Of a stretch of DNA of 64,000 bases, positions 32,565-43,323 are shown piece by piece. Under the pieces are notes generated by a model. It had not been told where the DNA came from and made no database searches. It was given only the letters and a program-made list of their open reading frames with translations. The stretch's first letter is position 1. Each line of letters starts with the position of its first letter. Source of the stretch: Diogma glabrata (lineage: Eukaryota; Arthropoda; Insecta; Diptera; Cylindrotomidae); contig OY856187.1 in NCBI GenBank assembly GCA_963693315.1, positions 75,027,394 to 75,091,393 on the forward strand, in the 5' to 3' direction. The position numbers and the translations under genes are program-made.

Positions 32565-33510
32565 ACAGTATATAAGGAAAATGCGAGAGAATCTTCGGAC
32601 AATAGGAAACAGAATGAAAACTAGAGGAAAGCGTGTGTTTCGAATGGTATATTTCGTGTCGATGGGAAATAACGTCCTCCAGTTCGTAGGACGCGTTACC
32701 AAATAAACTGATAACTTTAGCCTTGTCAAAATTTGACGTCAATTCGGCACTAAGTTGCTTTATAGGAAACAATGTCACCAGGAACAAAAGCACGTTTCCG
32801 GGAACGTGTTTTGCACAAAGACTTCAGCGGTCAGCTTTTTAAATCGGGAGCGAATTTTAAATAATTTATTTAGACGATCAAGGGTTTCCCGCTCTCCAGT
32901 AGGACGTACCATGAGCGATCGTGGGTATCAAAGGAGGCATAATAGGAAGGACAACCTAAATTTTGATGAAAAGAACATTGAAGACCACAAGCAGTTTCGC
33001 TAAGATGAGTCCCACCGAAGATGGTTTTCGGTCAAGGATGCACGGAGTCTAGAGTAAAGGTATGGTGAACCCCATATCTTGAAAGAAAGTTTGTTTAGGC
33101 ACAATTTAGAGCTAAACTGCGACCCATTGTCTGAGGCTTTTGTGGCGTGACAACCGACAGTATGGTTTCTATCAGTTTACAGATAGGCCGTAAAGGAAAC
33201 AGAAACGTGAGATGGTCTAAGACAATCAAAATTGATATATGACTTTATTAGTTCGGAAATTAGGACCGATTATATCAATGTATAATCTTTGGCCGAGTTT
33301 TCAGGGACGCTATAATGGGAGCACGTAGCACAATGCTAGGAGCTTTGACAGTATTACAGATGTTACAGTAAGAAATATAGAATTTATTTTGTGTGGCCAT
33401 CCGGGGCCAAATTTCAAATCAAAGTAAATGCTATAGGGTTTTTACAACTTCACTCCACCGTTTGGTCGTTAACTCTTCGAGGATCCATAATTTCCAAGTT
33501 GCAGTTTCTC
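32505..33510 (-). pseudogene. Ty3/Gypsy integrase region, decayed
   Basis: Reading the minus strand from 33510 downward, fragments of a Gypsy pol appear in the right order. First is a zinc-binding-like YISYCNICNTVKAPS with paired cysteines. Then comes GQRLYIDIIGP, the start of the integrase catalytic core with its first Asp. Next is ISRFCFL, and much later the C-terminal block AELTSNFDKAKVISLFGNAS followed by YELEDV, matching the end region in which such integrases read KLGxxxYELED. At least eight stops and several frame changes interrupt it, and the part carrying the second Asp and Glu is unreadable or deleted. Integrase inserts retroviral-like DNA into the genome; this one cannot work. No reverse transcriptase, RNase H or gag is seen nearby. 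From 33560 to 35700 I see no feature. Confidence 0.7.
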
Positions 33511-35737
33511 GTTTAACACCACTCTTAAAAAAATCGCCAACATAATTTTTTTTGTATCAAATTAGTACAATAATGAATGGAAAATAAAAAACCTTTGACG
33601 GGCTTCCCGGAAGTGTCAAATGTACTTCGACATATTTTAAATACTTGTGTTTTTGCAAACAAGTGGATTGAGAAGTTTTTTATGTCAAAAAACGCTTTAG
33701 TATATTACTATAGGTAATGAGAAGGCGCAATTCAAGTTCGACTGACACAGAATATCTTGTCCATTTCTTATTTCATGATTTTCAACTATACAGCATACAT
33801 TATTGTACTATTGTCACAAATCTTGTCGAATTTTATATAAACTGAAAAGGAGACCAAAAGCTCCACCAGTGTATGTTTTCGTTGTGTATAAACAAAATTG
33901 ATGACTAGTTGTATGTAAAAAAAACTTCATGTATTGACTAATTTTGATTTCATGATATCACGAGAGATTCCCTATAGCATATTATTTCAACGAAAAAAAA
34001 TTGAACAAAAGTACCGACAAAAGTTTGCAAAATAGACAAATGAAGAAACAGAAGCAGTTGAAACCATAACGTTTGTTTTGCGCTACCCTGTGAAATTACC
34101 TGTTTTACCTTCATAAATTAACTCAAATGAATTTATTATTTCTTGTTTATTACATAATTTTCTTAATCTTAATTCCTAAAATTTATGTAATATTTGTTTA
34201 TTTTGTAAAACTTGTTTATTTTCCTTTAACAACTAACTCGAGGTTTCTTGATATTAAACGAAAATTAACTGAAATAACAAAATGTTTCATTTATATAGGA
34301 GGGAATTTGTTTCATTTTATTCGTTTGTTTTTAATTTCTTTCTTTAATGGATACATGACAAAAATTAGACGTTAAACTGAAACATATAAAATTAGAGGGG
34401 TGAGTTATTATGAAGGATAAACGAAAGAGTTAACTTATGAGTATAACCAAATAACCAAAGAAAATTTGCATCACAAATCGCGACTATTGAATATTATGTA
34501 ACTTTTTTCTATAAAAGGTAAAAGGATAATTCATAAAAAAATTTGTGTAGAAGCTGAAGTAAGTTGGTTTGTGTCACCTAAAACACATATAAAATAGTAT
34601 ATACTGACAAACTGAAAATGGAGGTATGGATACGCGCTAGGCTCAAACAGCATAACGTTCAGCGCTTTCACTAGCGATATAAAAGATATCTCAGACTCTC
34701 TTTTATCACTTTTTTTGAAAGAAACAAAAGTTGCTATACTTATCTGGTCTAACAACCAAGGGTTAGTGACAATATATTACATGTATATTTCATGATTTCA
34801 GTCTTTCTTCGCTTATTCAGAATCTCTTAACATAAAGAAAATTTTAATAAATATTTGTAATCCACACATTTCATGGGCAACTAGTTTGCACATTTTTCTA
34901 AATGTGAATTTTCTTTAACAGCTACACCTTCCCTAAGTCATTTAAATAAAATTAAGCTTCCAAGTATGTTTTGCTTCAATCTTTCTATTTAACAGAACAA
35001 CAACACATGTTTAATCAAAAGCAAAAATCATTTAGGTTACAAAAATATTTGAAAAAAATACTTAAACGGAACTAACAATATAAACAGTAAAAACATCAGC
35101 CAACATCAAGCCCCAACTTTCAACCACTTCAATATCCCCTCAAAAACTTGGAAGGAAAACAAAAATAAAATTATTTTATGTCAAATCTCAAAAGAATTTT
35201 AAAATTTTTATAGAAAATACAAAGCTAAAAATAACATAACCACACAAAAAATAATCATAACTTTTTATGTTTATGTTAAGTTCAGTGTTTGTCATAGGTA
35301 TATATAGAAAAAGCTTTTATTTTGAAAGAATAGCACCCTGAATAGGTGCTGAATAGAAATTGAAGTTTTATTATAAATAAGAAAATTAGAAAAATGTGGA
35401 ACTGGTTTGAGTTGAGTCTATATTATGTAGAAAATCGTATAAGATATTAATGCAGTTTTATACAAACAGGTCAAATTAAATATAATTTGTTTATTTTCTG
35501 TAGTATAAAGCGCTTTAGTGGTTGTAATGATTTAGTTACAGATTATGGCATCATCGGTAAAATGGTTGCCTATACAAAATCTATGCCTTGATTCGATTTT
35601 ATAAGCATATTCCAAACGTTATATTATACCTTTTCGGTCATACTTTGGTAAAATACAGCAGAATGTAAAAAACATAAGGCTTTAGCATTTCTATTGCTCA
35701 GAGAATATTCGCTCCCTAAGGCACCCTGTGAACAATT

Positions 35738-35929
35738 TTGCATAAAATCATCTTCCTAATTATCGCTGTTTTTAAAACAATATTTCTAATGCCGTCTACA
35801 TCTAACGTATTATTTAAAAATGATCTAAGCACTGCATTTAGGATCATTTCGATAATGATCGCCAAAATTGGACTAATATCAATCTGCAGCACGCAGATAA
35901 AAGTTTACGAGGTGTTGAAAAATACCTGA
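35738..35929 (+). other. Hydrophobic open frame, perhaps chemoreceptor-exon relic
   Basis: A 63-codon frame with two hydrophobic segments (IIFLIIAVFKTIFLM and FRIISIMIAKIGLI) joined by a short polar loop, followed by STQIKVYEVLKNT. The pattern resembles the TM1-TM2 part of insect odorant receptors such as the one at 10961, with lower AT content than the flanks. There is no other exon that I can join to it. It may be chance. Confidence 0.2.
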
Positions 35930-36853
35930 CATTCATTATATTTTAGCACACTAAGCAACTGTGTTAAAATCATTTAGTTTGGTTAGTTAAATTTTGTATG
36001 CACTCATATGCTATTCTGCTCTGAGCTAGAGGAACAAGCTGCTCGTAATGGTAGCAATTATTTTCCCGCAATTAGTGCCAGCATTTTCCTGAAATCATTG
36101 TGGTCACGATATAGCAGTTTGCTACGAAGGTGTGGTCACCGTAAAAATTAATTTGTCCGGAAAACTTTTTTTTTGCATGAATCAACGCGATTAATACAGT
36201 TTATTGTCTTTTTATTCATATCTTTCTCAACCCTGTTTGCAATTATTTCGTCTTCATCGATTTCTGTCTCATTATGATATGTTGTTGATTCATAGTCTTT
36301 TTTGTTGTTGTTTGTACTCAAACAAAATGGTTTATTATTTGAAATAAAAGTTTCTTAAAAATCTAATTTAATGTTTTTGCGATAATCAAATTTTGTTTGG
36401 ACTATATTTTTTTTTCATAACTTAATTCAAAATAAAATACATAGTCAAATTTAGTTTAGTTAGCTAATTTTTTTTTAATTAGCCACATTAATTTAAATAA
36501 AACAAAATTAGAAAAATCTTATATATTAATACGCTAAAAAAAACTTTCTGGAGCCTAAGGCTTTTTTATTCGAATTTTGATTAATTTCAAATTTTCACTG
36601 CTAACTGATATTAGTGTAACTAAGGTCTTCAAGATTTTTCGGATTTTTCGGATCATAAATAAAAAAGCTATAGACGAATTAAAATGTATTTTTGAATCCA
36701 ACTGCCTGCCATCAAATCAAATCAAATGGATCAAATGGAATCGTCCAAGTCTTTTCTTTTATATTTTCTTTTCAATTTATGCATTGATTTAGGAGAGTAT
36801 AGACGTTATTTTTCTTTGTTTTTTATCTTATACATATATTAATAAGTTGAATG

Positions 36854-37016
36854 TTGTGAATGAATGATAATGGTATGAGTGAGTTTATGCATTGATTTAG
36901 TTAGTATTTTATATTTTCTTTTCAAATTTCAATTTGTGAATGAATGATAATGGTATGAGTGAGTTTATGCATTGATTTAGTTAGTATTTTATATTTTCTT
37001 TTCAAATTTCAATTTA
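36854..37016. repeat. Tandem duplication, ~81 bp unit
   Basis: Two almost identical direct copies of a unit that starts GTGAATGAATGATAATGG and ends CAAATTTCAATTT. The very high identity suggests a recent duplication. Confidence 0.85.
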
Positions 37017-37421
37017 GTGCTAAAATTTTGTGGATGTTTACAGATATTTTAATTTTTTTATTTATATTTTTGATTTAAGCTTTGAATTTTAAAGATGTTT
37101 TGATCGTGAGATATTTGTTATGTAGAAGTTAACACTTATAGTCAAACTTGATGATGTGTTGTCTAAATATAAAATTGATTGTAATGTGTGTGTTTGGTAT
37201 GATAGTTTGAGATCGCAAATAATTTGGAATTTTAAATATGTGAACGGCAGTTGATTGTTAGAATTTTTAATATATATATATATATTGTTTGTGAATGAAA
37301 TAGGATAAAAAATTGATTATTGATTGTTGTTTTTTTTTCAGCGACAATTCAACTGTGACCAAGTGATGTGCTAAAATTTTGTGGATGTTTACAGATATTT
37401 TAATTGTTTTATTTATACTAG
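37015..37421. repeat. Pair of ~52 bp direct repeats
   Basis: The phrase GTGCTAAAATTTTGTGGATG, continued by TTTACAGATATTTTAATT, occurs at about 37017 and again at about 37368. The 300 bp between them contain a short TA microsatellite (37271-37284). The pair may mark the edges of a small insertion or deletion event. Confidence 0.6.
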
Positions 37422-37448
37422 GAGGGCCCGGCGTGCTTCGCTACGCTT
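37419..37448. repeat. GC-rich palindromic motif
   Basis: CTAGGAGGGCCCGGCGTGC followed by TTCGCTACGC. It stands out strongly from the AT-rich surroundings. I have the impression that similar words end some insect transposons, but I cannot name the family. Confidence 0.35.
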
Positions 37449-37480
37449 ATAAATAAAGTTTTTGGGTAGACATTTTGTTG

Positions 37481-37794
37481 ACGTAGAAGCAATGATTTCA
37501 AAAAGTGGTAATGCGAAATGCTAGCATATAATTTTTAATTTTTCTTTTTAAATATATGAATGAAAAATAATCAGAACTCTAGCTGATCAGTTCGGATATA
37601 TGACAAACTAGCGATCAAATAAGTTTTCAAGTAAGCTTATTTGATCTCTAACTTATTTGATCGCTAATTTTTCATATAACCGAACTGATCAGCTAGAGTT
37701 CTGATTTTTTTTCATTCATATATTTAAAAAGAAAAATTAAAAATTATATGCTAGCATTTCTCATTACCACTTTTTGAAATCATTACTTCTACGT
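37481..37794. repeat. Near-perfect palindrome (foldback, 314 bp)
   Basis: Arms of about 140 bp (37481-37625 and 37650-37794) pair over ACGTAGAAGC, ATGATTTCAAAAAGTGGTAA, ATGCTAGCATATAATTTTTA and TCAGAACTCTAGCTGATCAG-type phrases, with a short loop. The right arm abuts the presumed end of a hAT element at 37794. There is no coding capacity. A transcript would form a long hairpin. Confidence 0.75.
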
Positions 37795-38150
37795 AGTGTT
37801 TCCAATTATCCGTGATTTTAACTATCCGGATATCGAATAGTATGTTAAGTAATTATCCGGATATCCGGATAATAATCCGGATAGTGGATTTAAATAAAAA
37901 CAATATGTAGTTTTAAAAAATAAAAATTAGTTAATCATTTATTTTCATCTGAAAAATAATATTTTAAAAATGCAAGAGCGTTTAACATTGGAAACTGCAA
38001 CCGATTTCTAGTTTTCGTTAAGAAGATACTAGTAACCGAAAAGAATCTTTCACTTTCGTTCGAAGTAGGTTGAATGGTCTTCAAAGCATCAAACAGCTTT
38101 TCTAGGTAAGGAGTGAGTGTTTTATTTATGCTTTTATAAATTAAATTCCT
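37795..38150 (-). mobile_element. hAT transposon 3' fragment
   Basis: Contains the last part of a hAT transposase (separate entry) followed on the minus strand by a subterminal cluster of ATCCGGAT words (37830-37890) and an end that reads GGATAATTGGAAACACTA. The CAGTG- or TAGTG-type tip and clustered subterminal repeats are usual for hAT elements. The 5' part is missing beyond about 38150. Confidence 0.7.
37935..38108 (-). pseudogene. hAT transposase C-terminal dimerisation region
   Basis: The minus-strand frame from 38108 reads LEKLFDALKTIQPTSNESER, then FFSVTSIFLTKTRNRLQFPM and LNALAFLKYYFSDENK, and then stops. This is the hAT C-terminal dimerisation domain (hATC). The family pattern is PxSxxxxERxFSxxxxxxTxxRxxLxxxxxxxLxFLxxxF, and every anchor residue is present. 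hAT transposases dimerise or oligomerise through this part to cut and join DNA. Only about 57 codons survive; the DDE core and zinc finger are gone. The surviving frame is clean, which argues for truncation and not for long decay. Confidence 0.8.
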
Positions 38151-38561
38151 TGTCCAGTGAAGAATAATTATTTTAACGATTAACTTTACTATGTATTTTC
38201 GATTGGTGAAATCGTATTTCCGGAAACAAACTTTTTATTAACGTTTTTGCATAACTGATAGCTTATGATTTAGAAATATAAATAAAATCGTCAAACTTAT
38301 TATTTTGGAATAGTGTTGAATTCTGCACCAACATCATTAATGAAACCAGCTCAACATTTCTCGTTTTGTTAATAGACTGCCTTAATGTGATTAACTTTAA
38401 ATGTTTTCAAATGACAAAAAATTGAATCCTAAATTATGACACGGCAAAAAACTGTTTTTTATTTGTAAATAAATTACATATAAAGTTGATTTTCTTGGGT
38501 TATAGCCTTGTTTTAAAAATTTATAAATAATAACAAATCATTAATATAGATTAATAAATTT

Positions 38562-38625
38562 TATTATTATAAATGTTTTAACATGTTTCGATGTCATTTA
38601 CAAAACGTCATCATCAGAACTGAAA
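38562..38625 (-). ncRNA. Hammerhead-like ribozyme motif (Penelope type), candidate
   Basis: On the minus strand the order is CTGATGA (38611-38617), a stem of eight positions with one mismatch and one wobble around a UGU loop (38591-38610), then CGAAAC (38585-38590), then a short helix III ATGTTAAAACAT. This is the conserved arrangement of type I hammerhead ribozymes, which are known in the repeated ends of Penelope-like elements. A Penelope-like ORF starts 480 bp away on the other strand. Helix I pairing is weak as read by eye, so activity is uncertain. Confidence 0.5.
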
Positions 38626-39108
38626 TTCAATAAAATAAAATACACAATCTAGAAACATTGAATATAACAACAATAGCTTACCAAAAAAAAATAAATAAAT
38701 AGAAGTTAAAAAAAAATATTTTTTTAAAAAAAGTTTAGTAAAACTAATTATCGAAAAAAAGTTCAACATACAGAAAACGAATCCTTTGTAATAATTGAAA
38801 TAAAACAAAATAATAATCATAGAATACTAAATATGAATAAATCAAAAAAATAAAATGTGATGATATACAATTTTGATAGACAGGTTGGTTTTACGTTATT
38901 ATATGAAAGGTCAGCGAAAAAAGAAGAAATTTAATTAGATTTGTTTTATTGTTATTGTAAAATAGTAAATTAGTATTATACTAAGTAACGATGAGAACAT
39001 TAATTAAAACGTTTCATTAAAATAACTAAAAATTATTATTTTAAGACAACAAATGATCATATGAATTTTTTAAATAATCAGAATCTGTTTGTTTATTAAT
39101 CGAATTTT

Positions 39109-40599
39109 ATGTCTTGGGAAAAAGATAAACGCATAGATAACACATTAGGCAAACACCTTCGTACATATAATGGTACAACTGCTAAAATGTATGGTTCAAC
39201 TAAAGTACATAAACCAGGTTTTCCATTAAGACCTATAGTTTGCTCTATTGGTACGCCAATATATAACCTTTCTGCATTTTGTAGTAACATTTTAAAACCT
39301 AGTATAGGCAATACATCAACGTTTGTAGGGAATTCTGAAAACCTTATAAACAAGATTAAAAATATTATAATACCCACTGATCATGTTTTGTTATCATTGG
39401 ACGTTGTGTCATTATTTACGAATGTAGATAGCCATCTTGTGCTTAAATTGGTAAGTGAAAAGTGGTCAGTAATTAAAAATAATAGTGGTACAAAACTAAC
39501 AAAATTACAATTTATTGAAGCTTTGAAGTTAGTTCTTAATAGTTGTGAATTCAAATTTAATAATAAAACTTACAAACAAATTTTTGGCTCCCCAATGGGA
39601 TCACCTGTTAGTCCTATGGTAGCCAATTTAGTAATGGAACATATTGAAGATAATGTCCTTGAAACGTTAGATTTTAAGCCGATTTTCTTTTTTAGATATA
39701 TTGATGACATCGTTACTGCAATACCACTAGACAAAGTCCAATACTTTTTAGATAAATTTAATTCTTTTTATAATAGAATACAGTTTACAGTTGAACATGA
39801 AGTAAACAAAACATTGCCCTTTTTAGATATTAGGATTATCCATAATGATGACGGTTCTTTGATTACAGACTGGTACCATAAAGATTCATGGTCGAGACGC
39901 TATCTTAATTTTGATTCGTGGCTTCCGTTCTCATACAAAATTAATACTATTTCTATTCTCACACAAAAAATTATAAAATTGTCTAATGATAATTTCCATC
40001 AAAAAAATTTCGATCTTTTAACAAAAACCCTACTCCATAATAACTATCCAATACATCTTATTAATAAAACTATTAGACAGACTAAATTTAAATTGTCACA
40101 ACAAGATAACAATATTAATCAACAAGATAATGTTACAACTATCAATAATGAAATCACTCCTGTTAATAACATTAAATTCGTATCTGTTCCATATATAAAA
40201 GATTTACACGGTAAAATTAAAAATTTATTACAAAACTATAATATTAAAACAGTAGGTAGACCTTGTTCTAATTTAGGTGATACAATTTTTTCAAAATTAA
40301 AAGATAGAGATCCGGTCGAATTACAGTCTAACGTAATTTACCAAGTAACTTGTGATTGTGGTGTCAATTATACAGGACAAACAAAACAACTTCTTAAAAA
40401 TAGGATTTACCAACATTCCCATGACGCAAGATATCAAAATTGTAATGTTACTCCTAACGCTCAAGTTATTTCTTCACATAGTGCTCTTTCACGTCACCTT
40501 AATAATCATAATCATTCTATAAACTTGTCGAATGTAAAAATTCTACATAAAGAATCAAACTTCCGTAAACGTAGCATCATTTCTGACGCCCTTTTCTGA
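39109..40599 (+). CDS. Penelope-like element RT with GIY-YIG domain, truncated
   Basis: An open frame of 496 residues. The front has STKVHKPGFPLRPIVCSIG, the typical first RT block of Penelope-like elements, then FGSPMGSPVSPMVANLVMEH and YIDD at residues 197-200, the catalytic box. The C-terminal part, from about residue 409, starts VIYQVTCDCG and YTGQTKQLLKNRIYQH, which is a GIY-YIG endonuclease domain. Members of this family usually exceed 700 residues, and some 250-300 N-terminal residues are missing here: an in-frame TAA at 39097 lies just upstream. The tail stops at ISDALF, where relatives usually have a catalytic Glu a few residues on, so the nuclease end is clipped or altered. RT and nuclease together copy and insert the element. 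With both ends damaged this copy is probably dead, though the frame is intact and looks fairly young. Confidence 0.88.
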   Translation: MSWEKDKRIDNTLGKHLRTYNGTTAKMYGSTKVHKPGFPLRPIVCSIGTPIYNLSAFCSNILKPSIGNTSTFVGNSENLINKIKNIIIPTDHVLLSLDVVSLFTNVDSHLVLKLVSEKWSVIKNNSGTKLTKLQFIEALKLVLNSCEFKFNNKTYKQIFGSPMGSPVSPMVANLVMEHIEDNVLETLDFKPIFFFRYIDDIVTAIPLDKVQYFLDKFNSFYNRIQFTVEHEVNKTLPFLDIRIIHNDDGSLITDWYHKDSWSRRYLNFDSWLPFSYKINTISILTQKIIKLSNDNFHQKNFDLLTKTLLHNNYPIHLINKTIRQTKFKLSQQDNNINQQDNVTTINNEITPVNNIKFVSVPYIKDLHGKIKNLLQNYNIKTVGRPCSNLGDTIFSKLKDRDPVELQSNVIYQVTCDCGVNYTGQTKQLLKNRIYQHSHDARYQNCNVTPNAQVISSHSALSRHLNNHNHSINLSNVKILHKESNFRKRSIISDALF

Positions 40600-40611
40600 T
40601 TGCTACGCCCT

Positions 40612-40725
40612 TTTTAATTTGGTTTATTTTGGTCTATATTTAAAAAAATTCTAATTGAAGCCGTATTTTTCATTTATTAAAGGCTATCTATAAACTAAAA
40701 ATAAACCAAATTAAAAAGGGTCGAG
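40612..40725. repeat. Inverted repeat after Penelope-like ORF
   Basis: CCCTTTTTAATTTGGTTTAT at 40614-40633 pairs with the complement at about 40702-40721, about 70 bp apart. It lies just past the Penelope-like stop codon and may belong to the element's 3' region. Confidence 0.6.
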
Positions 40726-41330
40726 TCAAAATGTCGCAAAATTTTGCTGAACTTGACTGAAATTGCTTTTTAAAAAGTTCATTTAATAATAAAATATTTG
40801 ATATTTAACATAAAAAAAAATCTGAATCTAAAAATCGCCATTTTTATAATTTTCCTTCAGAACAAAAAAAACTGATTCCCGACAGTCGTATGCACAACGA
40901 ATTTTATCTCTAAAACAAAAAATGACGCTAATCCTAAACTTTCACAAGTTGTTAGATATAAAATAAGCTTCAATTTAGTTTAAAAAAAAAAAAGGCTATG
41001 CCATCTTTTTTTCAATTACACCATTTTTTTCTTATGTTACACCGTTAAAAATTATTTCAAAAAATTAACAGTGTACATTTATAAAAACTTTGTTCTAATA
41101 CCTATTCAACGACATATCATTTATGAAAATCGATTGAGTAGTTTTTCTACAATCGCTCGTCAAAATGCACTCACATCACAAAATAACAAAAATTGAGGGG
41201 CACCCTGTGAAGACCCCTGGTCGAAAAAAAAAATTCTAAGAGAACTAGGATTTTTTATTTATCAAAGACTATCTATAAACAAAAAATAATCAAAATTAAA
41301 AGGGGTCAAGTCAAAACGTTGTTGAATCTT
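40650..41330. repeat. Direct repeats of ~85 bp
   Basis: A block at about 40655-40740 (containing GGCTATCTATAAAC, then AACCAAATTAAAAAGGG and GAGTCAAAA) recurs at about 41248-41330 in slightly diverged form (GACTATCTATAAAC, AATCAAAATTAAAAGGGG, AAGTCAAAA). The region between them has no other recognisable feature. Confidence 0.6.
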
Positions 41331-41642
41331 CGTGAAATTGCTCATATGAAAAAATTAAATTACTAACTCAATTCTTGCTTGTTTAGGAAATATTCAAGGT
41401 AGGTTTAGATATGCGACTTTCTTTGTGTCACACGTTTTTTTAGCCAATCAGAAATTAGCATTTTATATTCACCACAAGTCTTGTGGTGAAGTCGAGAGAT
41501 GGTTAAACTTTATCTTTTTAGTCACAGTCACACTAAATTTTGACAGATAAACATTGTAATAGATATTGTTATAAATTATTTTAATAGATATTGTCTACGT
41601 GTCGTGTAGATATTGTTTTAATAGAAAATCAATTTTGATGGA

Positions 41643-42042
41643 GAGAGACCTAAAGAGACCTAAAGACCTAAAATATAAACTGATTATATAATATAAATAA
41701 ATTGAAGTATAATATTTAATAAATATAAAAATTGAATTATATAGAATCAAAACAAAACCTAAAAATAAGACAACATTTAAAATTTATACTCTATATTGCA
41801 ACAACGGATGAGAGACCCTTTCGTCAAGGTTGACAGGTGTAAGAACAATTTGTATTTTACTTTCTGTCAAAAGTTTCTAGAGCTTGTCAATACTGAGGAG
41901 AAACGTCTTTCAATCGGTTGTAGCAACCTTAGAGTTTTCGAACCAATGTAAAACTGATATGTAACCTTTGGCGATATGGGTTGAAAAATTACCCCAGCCA
42001 AATAAAAAATTTAAATAATAAAAAAAAAAAAAAAAAAAAAAA
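41643..42042 (+). mobile_element. Poly(A) retro-insertion with 12 bp target duplication
   Basis: The 12 bases AATTTTGATGGA flank the insert on both sides (41631-41642 and 42043-42054). The insert ends in a run of more than 20 A preceded by an AATAAA word near 42002. This is the signature of target-primed reverse transcription by a LINE. The 400 bp body has no long frame and does not match other LINE or S1 copies in the window. It could be a SINE, a 5'-truncated LINE tail or a processed copy of a host transcript. Confidence 0.85.
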
Positions 42043-42210
42043 AATTTTGATGGATATTGTTTTAAAAATATTTTTCAATAATTCAATGTAAGTATTAACA
42101 TGTTATTGTTTATTTTGGATATTATTTGATAAAAATATTGTTTATCAAATATGGTAGCTAAAAATAAGGTTATGTTTGACAATATTAACTAATTTATATT
42201 TGTTTTGTAG

Positions 42211-43045
42211 AATGAATGAAGAAACGGAAAAACCTGTAAGAGCCGTGGGAAAAAGAAAAGTGTTGGGCTTCGACGAAAACTTTCGAACGACATAAGTCTA
42301 GAAATAGGTATACCATGTAAGTTTATAGACATAAGTTTCTATATAACTTTAACTATATAATTGATTGAAACTTTTAGCTGAAGAATGCCAAAAAAATGGA
42401 AACGGCTGAGATTTCGATACAGCGAAATGAACAAAAAACCCAAAAGTGGTAGTGCCGCAAAACATTATGAAAAAAACCAAACATTCATAACATCAATGGC
42501 ATTTGTTAAGCCATTTGTAGAAGAAAGTCCAAGGTATGATATCCGTTCAGTTCAGACGGATTATTATTATTATAATAATTTTGAAAACATTTTAGTCTGC
42601 TGGGAAGTAGTTTTTTTATAGAAGAAGCAGGCCCTTCAAACACGTTGGATTGCGAAACTATTCCTATTGAAGATGAAGAAATAGAATTTGCATGTCCATC
42701 AACGGGATCAGCTTTACCTCCCAAAAAACGTTTAGAAAAAGGTAAGGTTTCACCAAAACATTTATGTTTATCGAAAGTGTTTTGTAATAGGAATTACAAT
42801 ATTTTTTTCTAACCTCTAAATAATATTTTTACTTTACAGGTAACAAAACTGACATCAGTGAAATTATCAATCTTTTAAAAGATCCCGTAAAGCCAGACTC
42901 TGTCGATTTATTTTGTATGAGTCTGGCAGAAGATTTAAAAAAACTGGATCTAAATGAACAGTGGATGATGCGTTTTAAGATAACGAAAATGATGTTGGAT
43001 GCATCATGTCTTCATAATCCACAATTTTTATCTTCACCTACCTAA
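42211..43045 (+). pseudogene. Harbinger MADF-BESS protein gene, broken
   Basis: Splice-site reading gives a 3' gene of several exons: 42211-42310 (uncertain frame), 42378-42533, 42622-42741 and 42840-43045. The second has AEECQKKWKRLR and KKPKSGSAA followed by FVKPFVEESP, the C-terminal half of a MADF domain, and its preceding exon supplies NDISLEIGIP in a shifted frame. The last exon contains DSVDLFCMSLAEDLKKLDL and FKITKMMLDA, a BESS motif. In Harbinger transposons the second protein binds DNA and brings the nuclease to the ends. The first half of the MADF domain is not readable in one frame, and the first exon is missing or disrupted, perhaps by the retro-insertion upstream. A frame break also occurs near 42405. 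The stop is TAA at 43043-43045. It is likely inactive. Confidence 0.7.
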
Positions 43046-43323
43046 TTGTTTTGACTTAAAAACTATCATTAACATAAATATTGAATATTTTGTATTGTGA
43101 TGAATTTATTAGTGTGCAATCAGTTTGTAGATAGACTGCACTGCCACTTTTCTGTTTTTTGTTTTGTTCGCTGTATCGAATTCTCAGCAATTTTTATTTG
43201 TATTTTTGGAAAAAAATATATTGAAGCTATTGAAGTAAAACTTTGTTTACTTTTTTGTGATTTCTTGTCACCGATTAAAATAATTTAATTGAAATTTATT
43301 TATTAATAATAAAAAACTACATT

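Noticed and set aside
32461..32793. 110-codon minus-strand frame as a possible gene
   Set aside because: It contains the C-terminal Gypsy integrase block and then runs into the tRNA-like sequence; it is a relic and not an independent gene.
39096..39377. Minus-strand frame over the start of the Penelope-like ORF
   Set aside because: Overlaps a clear RT frame on the other strand and has no features of its own.
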